From positions 155,866 through 204,838 of the forward strand of contig CP070727.1 of NCBI GenBank assembly GCA_020350885.1: DNA of 48,973 nucleotides. The letters are read 5' to 3'. Both the position numbers and the translations under genes were made by a program. Source of the stretch: a bacterium (GTDB lineage Bacteria > Krumholzibacteriota > Krumholzibacteriia > Krumholzibacteriales > Krumholzibacteriaceae). Of the stretch, positions 37,300 through 45,818 are shown piece by piece (position 1 is the first letter of the stretch; each line of letters opens with the position of its first letter). The notes beneath the pieces were generated by a model. That model saw only the letters and a program-made list of their open reading frames with translations. It had not been told where the DNA came from and did no database searches.

Positions 37300-37699
37300 A
37301 AGGAATAAGGCGCTTATGTTGCAGTCGCAAAAAGGAATCGGTTTGATCGAAATAATCATTGCCATGCTGATCTTTGGTGTCGGGATCATGGCGGCTATAA
37401 GAACGTTACCGGATAGCAACACTGCGACGACGCGCGCCAGAAATTTGACAGTTGCAACTAATCTAGCGCAGGAAAAGATCGAAGAGCTCATGGCTCTACC
37501 TTATAACAACGCTGATCTCTCTGCGGGAAATCACAACGACCCATTAAATCCTTTGGAGATTCATTACACCCGTACCTGGAATGTCACCAACAATGTACCT
37601 GTGACCGGCATGAAACGAATAACCGTCACGGTCAGTTACGAGTCGGCCAGCAAGGATAATTCGGTGACACTCAACACGTATTTGACATCTAGGCGGTGA
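37289..37699 (+). CDS. Minor pilin, PilV-like
   Basis: 136-residue prepilin. The cleavage site is QKG/IGLIEIIIAMLIFGVGIMA (Gly -1, Glu at +5). ATG 37289 overlaps the preceding gene and has AGG 9 bases ahead; ATG 37316 would give a shorter leader (MLQSQKG). After the helix comes ATNLAQEKIEELMALPY, the usual PilV/GspI pattern, then a small beta domain. It should be a minor component of the same pilus tip complex as its neighbours. Confidence 0.85.
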   Translation: MWNERNKALMLQSQKGIGLIEIIIAMLIFGVGIMAAIRTLPDSNTATTRARNLTVATNLAQEKIEELMALPYNNADLSAGNHNDPLNPLEIHYTRTWNVTNNVPVTGMKRITVTVSYESASKDNSVTLNTYLTSRR

Positions 37700-37705
37700 T
37701 TCATC

Positions 37706-40690
37706 ATGAAGAGTATCTGCAATAAAAAATCGCCGGCAGGATTTACATTAATTGAGATAATGATAAGCATCCTGGTGATGGCTTTTGTCCTGATAGCATT
37801 CGCCAGTGTTTTCGTTCTCTATCAAAGGGGATCGTCGCAAGCATATACCTACGCCGATGTGCAGCAGAATACGCGTATCACCATCGAGTACATTACCAAT
37901 CATCTCCGGCAGGCAGGGGCGCAAACGGATTATTTCCGCGGGCAACCGCCGATCGCCCACGCGGGACCCTATCAGGTAGTGATAAATGCGGATATAGACA
38001 ACAGCCGGACAATCGACGGGCAGGGTCCGCTCACGGCGATCAACCGTGCTCTCAATCCGAAGACTGTCCCCTCCTCAGGAACGATTCTCTATAATCCTCC
38101 GGTCGACTATCAATCAAGCGCCGAGACGGTTGTTTTTACCCTCGATTCCAGTAAGGACGGTGTGGTTAGCAACATTGACAGAGGAGATGATCCCGCTGAG
38201 AGCGGTCTCAACAAAAACTTGTTCATCCTGAAACGATACGTGTATGGCTATAATGGTTTCTTCAAGAATGAGGTCAGGGAATCTGATGTTGCACTGGTTC
38301 GCGGGCCGAACCTGGCACCAACATGGACCATACCCCAGCCGTTGTTCAAGTACTACTATGACGACGACGAGGATCCACAGACCCCGGACAGACTGTGGGG
38401 GGATAGCAATGACGATGGCTCTCTGGATAACGGCGAGGTTCTTGCGGTGACGCCGATGCCGAAAAATCTCCTGAGCAGTATCCGGATGATCAAGATAACG
38501 GCGATCGGTGAATCCAATAGGTACAACAAGAGATATGAAACAAACGGAGGATTCTTTGATGTAACGATGACTTCCGAAATCTATGTCAGAAATATCTCGC
38601 GTACCGGTTCAATGATCAGGGGCAAGGTGTTTCATGACGTCAACAGTGATGGTGAGATAAATCCAGGTGAAACAGGGATCCCGGGTGTGGAGGTTCGACT
38701 CGCCGGACAGAATCGGAACGTTATAACGGATAATTTCGGTCTGTACTACTTCCCGCTTCCACCGGGGGATTACTCGGTTCAGGAGGTGGATCCGCCAGGA
38801 TATAGCTCGACCATGGCGAACCTCGTGTCCGTGACGCTCGTTGCAGGCCAACCGCAGGTTGTCAATTTCGGAGATATAGCAACGACACCCATCGGTGTGA
38901 TCATGGGGACCGTTTATGAAGATCTGGACAAGGACGGGGTTAAAGATGTTGGCGAGCTCGGTATTGCGGGAGTTACACTTTCGCTGGACACCGGAGCTCA
39001 GACCATTTCAGACGATAACGGTAACTATTCGTATGTTGCCAGGCAGGGCAATTACACGGTCGTCGAAACGGATCCGACCGGCTACTCTTCCACCACACCC
39101 AACTCATGCAATGTAAATATCGTCGAGGCGAATGATACTGTTATTGTCAATTTCGGTGATTATGCCGGCCCCGTATACGGAACGCTCGAAGGATATGTCT
39201 ATCTCGATATAAATGAAAACGGTGTTCGAAACAGCGGGGAAGAGGGTGTTCCCAACGTGACCATCAAGGTCTCGAATGGGGATACAACAATGACTGATGC
39301 GAAGGGATTTTACAGGTTCAACCTCGTACCTGATAACTATTCCGTAACGGAGACGGATCCGGCCGGGTACACATCGACAACGGTGAATCAATATGTAGAT
39401 ATACCGATCGTTGCCGATACTACAGTCATCCGCAACTTCGGGGACATACTGGAGCACCGGCAGGACTTTGTCGAGATACACATCTCCAATACGGATCGGG
39501 TGCTTTCCGTCTGTACAGCTGACCTCGATGAGGATGACAAGAACGATAAGGATATCGTGCTCGGGACGGCACTCGTTGCAGGAATAGGTAATATGCTTGT
39601 CTTTCACAACAAGTGGCAGACCTCTACCACACCGGTTACAGAGCTCTTTGATTCCGATCCAGTCTATAGGCGGGATGCGGGAAGTAACATAAACACGATG
39701 AGTAGATACGACTTCTCCGAAGACGGGACTGTAGATGTTATGAGCGGACTGGACGTTGGAGCGGCTCCCAATATTCAGCTCTGGTACACGGGTAACGAAG
39801 GTATTCTGGGAATGGTTCCCAATGTGACCTATATCACGAGTGGTCTAAACGAGGTCATGGACGGCAAACTTGCAGACTTCGACAAAGATGGTCACATCGA
39901 TCTACTCGTCGGTTTGAAGTCACCGATCGTGGCATCGACAGGAGCATTCGAGGTATTCAAGGGCAGCGGAAGCGGAGTCTTTGTGACCTGGCAGTATGTT
40001 AGTGAAGCCGGCTCCGAAGGAGACATTCCGCTGGGAGCGGTATGGGCCGTCGATACGGGGGATATAGACGGAGACGGTGACCAGGATATCATAATTGGTT
40101 CTCATATCACAGACTACACGGGGTGTATCGATGTCTACGTCAACGAAGGTTTTGCATCGTGTGATTTCACATGGCACGCACGATACGAATCGTTCGGTGC
40201 CGTCAACGACTTGAAGGTCATCGATATGCAGGAGGATGATGGTAACGAACCAGATATACTCGCGGCGGTAGCGACGGCCAGTAACACCGGATTGGTAATG
40301 CTCTGGCTGAACACCGACGGCACCTTCGGCATAGCGGATACGACAGGTTTCGTGTTCGATCTCGAGGTGACACCGAACCTGCCCGACGATTACGTGAATG
40401 CCCAGGGAGAAGCCCTCAGCCTTGCCGTATTGCATGTAAATAACGATATATTTCCCGACGTAGCCTACGGGACGAGAAGCTCGTCCTTCTACACGGGCGA
40501 TATTTACATCCTGCCAGCCTACGGTACATTGCCTGAGAATGGAACCCAGATCAACCAAATCAATTCGGGTGAAATCATCACGATGGATGTGGCTGACTTC
40601 AATAAGGACAGTAGGCCCGATATCATCGTCGGGACCCGCTCTTCGGCGACCCAGGGTAGACTCGTTGCCTATTTCGGGAGGGAGCTGTAA
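37706..40690 (+). CDS. Giant PilW-like minor pilin fused to three SdrD-B-type repeats and an FG-GAP/VCBS-like propeller
   Basis: 994 residues; ordinary PilW proteins are about 250-350. The leader ends AG/FTLIEIMISILVMAFVLIAF (Gly12/Phe13, Glu17) and is followed by a PilW-type domain to about residue 300. Three homologous repeats of about 95 residues start near 302, 396 and 490. Each has an acidic loop (DVNSDGEINPGE, DLDKDGVKDVGE, DINENGVRNSGE), a DxxGxYxF segment, PPGYSSTMAN-type turns and a closing VNFGD. From about 585 to the end are FG-GAP-like blades with DFDKDGHIDLLVG, DIDGDGDQDIIIG and DFNKDSRPDIIVG. The layout suggests a pilus-tip adhesin that needs calcium (inference). No separate PilY1 gene is seen here. 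Confidence 0.88.
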   Translation: MKSICNKKSPAGFTLIEIMISILVMAFVLIAFASVFVLYQRGSSQAYTYADVQQNTRITIEYITNHLRQAGAQTDYFRGQPPIAHAGPYQVVINADIDNSRTIDGQGPLTAINRALNPKTVPSSGTILYNPPVDYQSSAETVVFTLDSSKDGVVSNIDRGDDPAESGLNKNLFILKRYVYGYNGFFKNEVRESDVALVRGPNLAPTWTIPQPLFKYYYDDDEDPQTPDRLWGDSNDDGSLDNGEVLAVTPMPKNLLSSIRMIKITAIGESNRYNKRYETNGGFFDVTMTSEIYVRNISRTGSMIRGKVFHDVNSDGEINPGETGIPGVEVRLAGQNRNVITDNFGLYYFPLPPGDYSVQEVDPPGYSSTMANLVSVTLVAGQPQVVNFGDIATTPIGVIMGTVYEDLDKDGVKDVGELGIAGVTLSLDTGAQTISDDNGNYSYVARQGNYTVVETDPTGYSSTTPNSCNVNIVEANDTVIVNFGDYAGPVYGTLEGYVYLDINENGVRNSGEEGVPNVTIKVSNGDTTMTDAKGFYRFNLVPDNYSVTETDPAGYTSTTVNQYVDIPIVADTTVIRNFGDILEHRQDFVEIHISNTDRVLSVCTADLDEDDKNDKDIVLGTALVAGIGNMLVFHNKWQTSTTPVTELFDSDPVYRRDAGSNINTMSRYDFSEDGTVDVMSGLDVGAAPNIQLWYTGNEGILGMVPNVTYITSGLNEVMDGKLADFDKDGHIDLLVGLKSPIVASTGAFEVFKGSGSGVFVTWQYVSEAGSEGDIPLGAVWAVDTGDIDGDGDQDIIIGSHITDYTGCIDVYVNEGFASCDFTWHARYESFGAVNDLKVIDMQEDDGNEPDILAAVATASNTGLVMLWLNTDGTFGIADTTGFVFDLEVTPNLPDDYVNAQGEALSLAVLHVNNDIFPDVAYGTRSSSFYTGDIYILPAYGTLPENGTQINQINSGEIITMDVADFNKDSRPDIIVGTRSSATQGRLVAYFGREL

Positions 40691-40725
40691 TCCGACGTTG
40701 TGTTTTCAGGAAGGATCGGTTCGAT

Positions 40726-41988
40726 ATGAGCGGCAAATTCATAGAGAAACTCGGAGGAGAGAGAGGAAGTATCCTTGTCATTACACTCCTTATCCTGTTC
40801 GCCATTACTGCGATTGGTGCGACCATGGCGATGATTGCTTCAATGGATCTCAAGATTGCGGGAAACCAGCGTACGACCACACAGTCACTCTTCGTGGCGG
40901 AAGCCGGAATTAACGAGGCCATACACAGACTCTCCCTTCCCAATCCGACGAATGCCACCGTCGGTGGATGGACGGGAAATGCGGCAATCGGAGATCATGA
41001 GCCATACAATCCGAAGTGGTCGGCACGGATATACCTCACGAATCCCGCTGCTGCACCACCGGGAAACGCGAACGTTTATTCGACAGGTACACTCCAGGAT
41101 CCCAATCAGCCGTATCTCGAATACAGTGCTTCCGGTGGTACGGATGGCGTGTTGACCATCGAGCACAAGTGGAAGGATCGGGACGGAGACGGTATCAGGG
41201 ATGCCAACGAGATCGTGCGTTACGACCCGTTACAGATTCCCCCGGAGAACTTCGCCACGGGTTTCCCCGTTGAAATCATTACGGTGAACGGCCATGAAGC
41301 ATCCGGTGAGAGGGTGGTTCAGGTCGAGGTCACGAAGAGAACAATGGTTGCGCGTACACTCGGGGCGCTGTACATAGACAAGGCGGTCAGGCTGACCGGT
41401 AATTGCGACTTCTGCGGATACAATCATAGTGTGAACACTCCGCCCGGAACCAAGCCGAACGGGTGCAGCGCATTTCATCTCGGCAGCGGACACCTGCCCG
41501 GTGTCACGACTACGGGAGACGAGGTCAAGGTCCAGGGAAGCGCAAACGTGGCGGGAAATCCCATTCCGATCGACGATGCCTCCACCAATCCATTCTATTC
41601 GATTGCAGAGGTACTCGGGGTCACCGAGGCAGAGAAGAACCAGATGCTTGCCCAGGCGGATAACACCGCAATTCGCGATCCATTGAACGGTATCACCTAT
41701 ATCAACGGGGATGCCAAGATCACCAGCAACATTGTAGGTGAGGGACTGCTCTATATCACCGGTGATCTGAATTCAAGTGCCAACTTTCAGTACAAGGGTC
41801 TGATATATGTCGAAGGGGATGTCAAGATCACCGGTACACCGTGGATCCTCGGCGCCGTGGTCGTGAAGGGATCGGCGGACTGGAACTTCAGCGCCGGTAA
41901 TGCCGGAGTTCTCTACAGCAGGGATGCAATAACGAACGCCCTGAGCAGTTCAATGCCCTGCATGGTCCTGTCGTGGAAAGAAATATAA
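40726..41988 (+). CDS. PilX-like minor pilin / pilus assembly protein
   Basis: 420 residues. The N-terminus GERGSILVITLLILFAITAIGATMAM, followed by ASMDLKIAGNQRTTTQSLFVAEAGINEAI, is the PilX N-terminal signature. As usual for PilX, the Glu of the pilin motif is replaced. The large C-terminal part includes repeated short strands (YINGDAKITSN, LYITGDLNSSANF, IYVEGDVKITGTPWI), like a right-handed beta-helix or polymer-forming-type domain, and a CDFCGY cysteine pair. AGGAAGGA precedes the ATG. Last gene of the pilin operon, probably part of the tip complex with the three upstream pilins. Confidence 0.85.
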   Translation: MSGKFIEKLGGERGSILVITLLILFAITAIGATMAMIASMDLKIAGNQRTTTQSLFVAEAGINEAIHRLSLPNPTNATVGGWTGNAAIGDHEPYNPKWSARIYLTNPAAAPPGNANVYSTGTLQDPNQPYLEYSASGGTDGVLTIEHKWKDRDGDGIRDANEIVRYDPLQIPPENFATGFPVEIITVNGHEASGERVVQVEVTKRTMVARTLGALYIDKAVRLTGNCDFCGYNHSVNTPPGTKPNGCSAFHLGSGHLPGVTTTGDEVKVQGSANVAGNPIPIDDASTNPFYSIAEVLGVTEAEKNQMLAQADNTAIRDPLNGITYINGDAKITSNIVGEGLLYITGDLNSSANFQYKGLIYVEGDVKITGTPWILGAVVVKGSADWNFSAGNAGVLYSRDAITNALSSSMPCMVLSWKEI

Positions 41989-42027
41989 AGGGCCTCGAGT
42001 AGTCGAGACACCTTCTCCATACACATG

Positions 42028-42058
42028 TCGAACACCCGGTGGCACTCCGGGTGTTCGA
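42028..42058. terminator. Strong hairpin between convergent genes
   Basis: TCGAACACCCGG (42028-42039) and CCGGGTGTTCGA (42047-42058) form a perfect 12-bp stem with a 7-base loop, between the ends of the pilX-like gene (41988) and the S9 peptidase gene (42100). There is no long T-run on either side, so it may act as a two-way transcription block or RNA end-protecting structure. Confidence 0.65.
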
Positions 42059-42099
42059 TACTATCTGCATCAACCGGATCACCCTTCCTCCACAAGTAA

Positions 42100-44451
42100 T
42101 CATGGCCGTTCTGGGTCTGCCGAGAACATGTCGATGTTGGTGCGATGATCGCCGATGAGATGCTCGGCGAAATAGTCCACTATGAGACGCTGGAGGTACC
42201 GGTACTGGTGGCGTTCCCGGTATCCATGGCCGGCCCCCGGCACCATGAAGAAATCGAATCTCTTGCCCGCTCTGATCAGTGCATCGGCAAGGCGCATCGC
42301 ATGCGCCGGGTGTACGATTCTGTCCATGCTTCCCTGAACGATCAGCAGGTGCCCTCGCAGGTTTTCTGCAATCTCGATGTTCGTCTCCGACGGAACCTCC
42401 CACGAGACCGATCCGTCTGCATTCTCGGCCATACGTACTCCGTTGTACCGTTCGTGCCAGATGTTGTAGTAGATATCACCATCATGCGGTCCGGAGATCG
42501 CCACTCCGACCTTGAAGAAGTCCGGCTCCGTAAGGAGTGCGGTCGCCGCACAGTATCCGCCGGAGGAGCCCCCGTAGATCCCGACCCGGCCGATGTCGAT
42601 GAATGGATGGCGCGCCGCAAGCTCCTCGACGACCGCCTTCTTGTCGGCGATCGGGTAGTCCCGAAGGTCACCCCGGCCGAACGAGCGGTACTCGAATCCA
42701 CGTTCCGGAGTCCCTCCCCGGTTTCCGAAGTCAACGACGATGAAACCGAGCTGTGCGAGTATGCCCTCGAGGGCCCAAGGAGAGAAGGCATGAGGAATGA
42801 ATTCGCCCTGCTTCCCGGGATAGGTACGGACGATGATCGGGTACTTCCTGTGTGGATCGAAGTCGAACGGTTTCCACATGACACCCCACAGGTCTGTGGC
42901 ACCGTCGGCGGCTTTTGCCGAGAAGGTCTCGGGGAATTTCCAGCCTGCTTCGGCGAGCGGTCCCATATCGTACCGTTCGAGCTCGAGTACCTTCCTTCCG
43001 CGGCGGTTTCGCAGGACGGATACGGGCGGTGTATCGACTCGCGAATGGGTGTCGACGAAGTATCTCTTGGAAGGTGCAAAGGCGATCCGGTGCTCCGCGT
43101 CTTCGGAAGTGAGGAGCTTCATATCCTTTCCGTCCAGCCCGATGCGGTAAAGGTGCCGGTAGTATGGATTCAGCTCCGGATCCACGCCGTTCGCCGTGAA
43201 GTAGGCCAATCCCCGTTTCTCGTCGACGGCGATGATCTCGTCCACGTTGAACTCGCCCTTGGTAAGCTGCCCGATGAGAGTACCGTCATAGTCATAATAG
43301 TAGAGGTGTCCCCAGCCGTCACGCATCGACCACCAGAGGAATCCGCCCAGGTGGGGGAGTTCGACGAGGTCGTGGATGTATACCATATCACTCATGCGTT
43401 CCTCCACGAGAACGGTGGTCTCCCCCGTAAACGGATCCGCTGCACAGAGATCGACGCTCAGGTAATCCCTGCTCCGGCGTATGAAGTAGAGACGGGCGTC
43501 GACCCTGCTCCAGTACACCGTCGGTGCGAAGAGATCCGTGAGTGTTTGATCGGGCCACCTGTTCGTGTCGATGCGAATGAACGAGTCCGCCGAACGGTCG
43601 TAGACCCACAGCTCGGTCTGCGGGACCGGCTCGCCGGGGAGCGGCACCTTGAGTGTGGTGAGAGTCGGGCGCGGCTCGGCAAGGTCGTCGATGAGCCACA
43701 TCTCACCGACATTGCGGAAATCGTAGCGGTGGACTGCGAAACGCTTCGAATCCTCCGACCAGTGGACCTCGATGTACACACGTACGCCGGGACCGTCCTC
43801 CGTGTCTTCCGTCTGACCGGCCCACCAAACGTTCTTTATACCATCCGTGCTGAGAGGTCTCTCTGTGCCGTCCGGGTCGGCCGTTTCGGCGACATAGATG
43901 TTGTTGCCGCGGGAGAAGACCATGAGCGTGCCGTCAGGAGAATGGGAGGGCTGTGGCTCCTGGGGGGGAGGTTTGATCGAGTCGATAAAGACGATGGTTC
44001 CGGACGGGATATCGTACTCGTACCTGGCCAGACCCGCGGTGAACCTCGCGGTCCGGCCGCTATCAGTGATGGTTACGCCGGCGGGATCTACTCTTCGCGG
44101 TGTCTCTGCATCCCCGCTGTGCTCGACGACGGCTTCCGTGATCGTCTTCAGGTCGAAGAGCATGCGTTTCTTCTTTGAGCCGGGATCGACGAGGTACCAG
44201 CGGATTCCCTCACTCGTCCGGTATCGGTACCAGAAGCGGTCACCATCATCGATCCAGTTCGGTTTCAGCCGGATGCCCATAATTCGCTTGGATATCTCAT
44301 CCTGCGCCCATTCCGCATACAGCCGGTAGTTCGCATCGGTGACGGGCACCTGGTCGGTATCGGCGAGCAGCCCAACGGCGCAGCTCAGGATCACGGGTAT
44401 ACAAAGCAGCATGATGGCGTGCAGTGTTTTCGGTACAGAATGATGGTGCAT
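42100..44451 (-). CDS. Secreted dipeptidyl-peptidase IV-like S9 peptidase
   Basis: 783-aa exported serine peptidase. Hydrophobic leader about residues 10-30 (AIMLLCIPVILSCAVGLL). An eight-blade-propeller-like DPP-IV N-terminal region (about 60-540) precedes the alpha/beta hydrolase. Triad: Ser629 in YGGSSGGYCA, Asp710 in QGSMDRIVHP, His742 in PGAGHGY. It likely trims dipeptides from oligopeptides in the periplasm, complementing the C25 protease and the other S9 enzyme. GGAGG precedes the ATG by 7 bases but lies inside a small inverted repeat (44452-44464). A 677-codon open frame on the opposite strand is a shadow. Confidence 0.92.
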   Translation of the reverse strand: MHHHSVPKTLHAIMLLCIPVILSCAVGLLADTDQVPVTDANYRLYAEWAQDEISKRIMGIRLKPNWIDDGDRFWYRYRTSEGIRWYLVDPGSKKKRMLFDLKTITEAVVEHSGDAETPRRVDPAGVTITDSGRTARFTAGLARYEYDIPSGTIVFIDSIKPPPQEPQPSHSPDGTLMVFSRGNNIYVAETADPDGTERPLSTDGIKNVWWAGQTEDTEDGPGVRVYIEVHWSEDSKRFAVHRYDFRNVGEMWLIDDLAEPRPTLTTLKVPLPGEPVPQTELWVYDRSADSFIRIDTNRWPDQTLTDLFAPTVYWSRVDARLYFIRRSRDYLSVDLCAADPFTGETTVLVEERMSDMVYIHDLVELPHLGGFLWWSMRDGWGHLYYYDYDGTLIGQLTKGEFNVDEIIAVDEKRGLAYFTANGVDPELNPYYRHLYRIGLDGKDMKLLTSEDAEHRIAFAPSKRYFVDTHSRVDTPPVSVLRNRRGRKVLELERYDMGPLAEAGWKFPETFSAKAADGATDLWGVMWKPFDFDPHRKYPIIVRTYPGKQGEFIPHAFSPWALEGILAQLGFIVVDFGNRGGTPERGFEYRSFGRGDLRDYPIADKKAVVEELAARHPFIDIGRVGIYGGSSGGYCAATALLTEPDFFKVGVAISGPHDGDIYYNIWHERYNGVRMAENADGSVSWEVPSETNIEIAENLRGHLLIVQGSMDRIVHPAHAMRLADALIRAGKRFDFFMVPGAGHGYRERHQYRYLQRLIVDYFAEHLIGDHRTNIDMFSADPERP

Positions 44452-44464
44452 CGGAGGTCCTCCG
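44452..44464 (-). promoter_or_regulatory. Inverted repeat holding the ribosome-binding site of the S9 peptidase
   Basis: On the minus strand CGGAGGACCTCCG directly ahead of the ATG: CGGAG and CTCCG can pair around a 3-base loop, hiding the GGAGG ribosome-binding site. It could lower or regulate translation. Confidence 0.4.
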
Positions 44465-44624
44465 TTTGGAAAGGACAGATTCGACGATGGATTGTTGAAG
44501 CTCTATTGGCCCCGAATATATATCAGGCGGCCTTCGGGTTCTATTATGATATTACTGTTGGGAGGCGTTGCGGGTTGCACGGGATGAACCGCGTCTACAA
44601 CGGGTATCTATTGACTCGTTGCAA

Positions 44625-45551
44625 TCAATTATCCTCGGTTTCGCCGGCGGCCAGCGGGACCTGAAGCCAGATCTTCACCTTCTTGGGGGATTGCATGCGA
44701 CGCCCGGGGCCGCGGCCGCCGGGCATACCGCCCATTCCACCGCCTCCGGGTTCACCGGGCATCCTGCCCTTTCTCTCGCCCCACGTCCGTTTCATGTCGT
44801 CGCGATCCATGCCCCATTCCATTCCGAGGCCGATCGTCTGTCCCGGTGCGGCGCCTATCCCGTAGCTGTTCTCATCGCTCGGGGATAGGGGAATGCTGAA
44901 TTCGTAGGTATAGATCCCTTTTTCACCCGTGAATGCCGCCCTGGGGCCGCGGGATCCGTCGACGGGCACGAATGATTTCTCGTTCGTGACACCGTCTATC
45001 ACGGTGATCTCATCCCCAAGAAGGAAACGCATCCGGCGGATCTCCTCGAGTTGTTCTGCGGTTACGTCGCCCCGGGCTCCCATCCCGCTATCACTGGAAT
45101 CCATTCCGCTTTCTCCCATAACGCCGTCTCTCATCCTGCCGCCTCTCATCCCTCGCCCCGGCATCATTGAAAGTTCAGCCCTTCCGGCGAAATGGATACC
45201 GAATGTCCTCTTCTTCTCGCCGGCACTGTCGAACCACAGCGTGAGGCCCGAGACCGAGATGAGCCGGGCCTTCTGTTCACCGGTGAAGCGAAATAGCACA
45301 TATAGGTTCGTCGTATCGTTACAAACGCCAAATTGCACGCCCTCCCGCTCGAAATAGAATGTCGGCAGTTCGTTCCAATCGGCCTTCATGCCGTCTATCT
45401 GGATCGGCTCCCCCGCCCAGGGACTCTCCATAGTCTGTTCGTTACATCCTGCGAGAAGGAGCAGGAGAAAGAGTGAGAGAAGGAGAGGAATGGCCACAAT
45501 CGTTGCCGCAGATTTTCGATATGCCGCCGCACCGGGTTTCACTCGATCCAT
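44625..45551 (-). CDS. Lipoprotein with CBM9/DOMON-like fold and Met/Gly/Arg-rich inserts
   Basis: 308 residues. Leader IVAIPLLLSLFLLLLLAGC gives lipid attachment at Cys36. After it come IQIDGMKADWNELP and NLYVLFRFTGEQ, the opening of a carbohydrate-binding CBM9/DOMON-like sandwich also seen in the fusion at 17646. The middle has GRGMRGGRMRDGVMGESGMD (an unusual Met/Gly/Arg-rich loop). The C-terminus has a second such run (about 275-292), rich in Gly, Met and Arg, before a last beta strand (VKIWLQVPL). Met-rich runs can bind copper or interact weakly with partners, but this is speculative. Function unknown. Confidence 0.72.
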   Translation of the reverse strand: MDRVKPGAAAYRKSAATIVAIPLLLSLFLLLLLAGCNEQTMESPWAGEPIQIDGMKADWNELPTFYFEREGVQFGVCNDTTNLYVLFRFTGEQKARLISVSGLTLWFDSAGEKKRTFGIHFAGRAELSMMPGRGMRGGRMRDGVMGESGMDSSDSGMGARGDVTAEQLEEIRRMRFLLGDEITVIDGVTNEKSFVPVDGSRGPRAAFTGEKGIYTYEFSIPLSPSDENSYGIGAAPGQTIGLGMEWGMDRDDMKRTWGERKGRMPGEPGGGGMGGMPGGRGPGRRMQSPKKVKIWLQVPLAAGETEDN

Positions 45552-45818
45552 TATTTTCCTCCCGTTTGAGTATCAGGCTGCATCTTGCTGCATTCATTTC
45601 GATTCGGGTGGTTTTGATAATATAAACGCCCGTACTTGAAAAATCTTGCGATATTGGGTATCATGGATACGCTGTTATCGCGGTGGTGATCTACTTCAAA
45701 GGAAAACACCGGCTCTGAAGTTGTGGCTGTGCCGCTTCGCATTGAAAATCATTTGGAGATTTGATGTTAGAAGCACGGCACCCAAGATGATGTGTCTTTT
45801 TCCCGGATACCACCGGAT

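Noticed and set aside
42145..44178. 677-codon open frame on the plus strand
   Set aside because: Antisense shadow of the S9 peptidase gene, which has a full catalytic triad, signal peptide and ribosome-binding site. The shadow product shows no recognisable fold.
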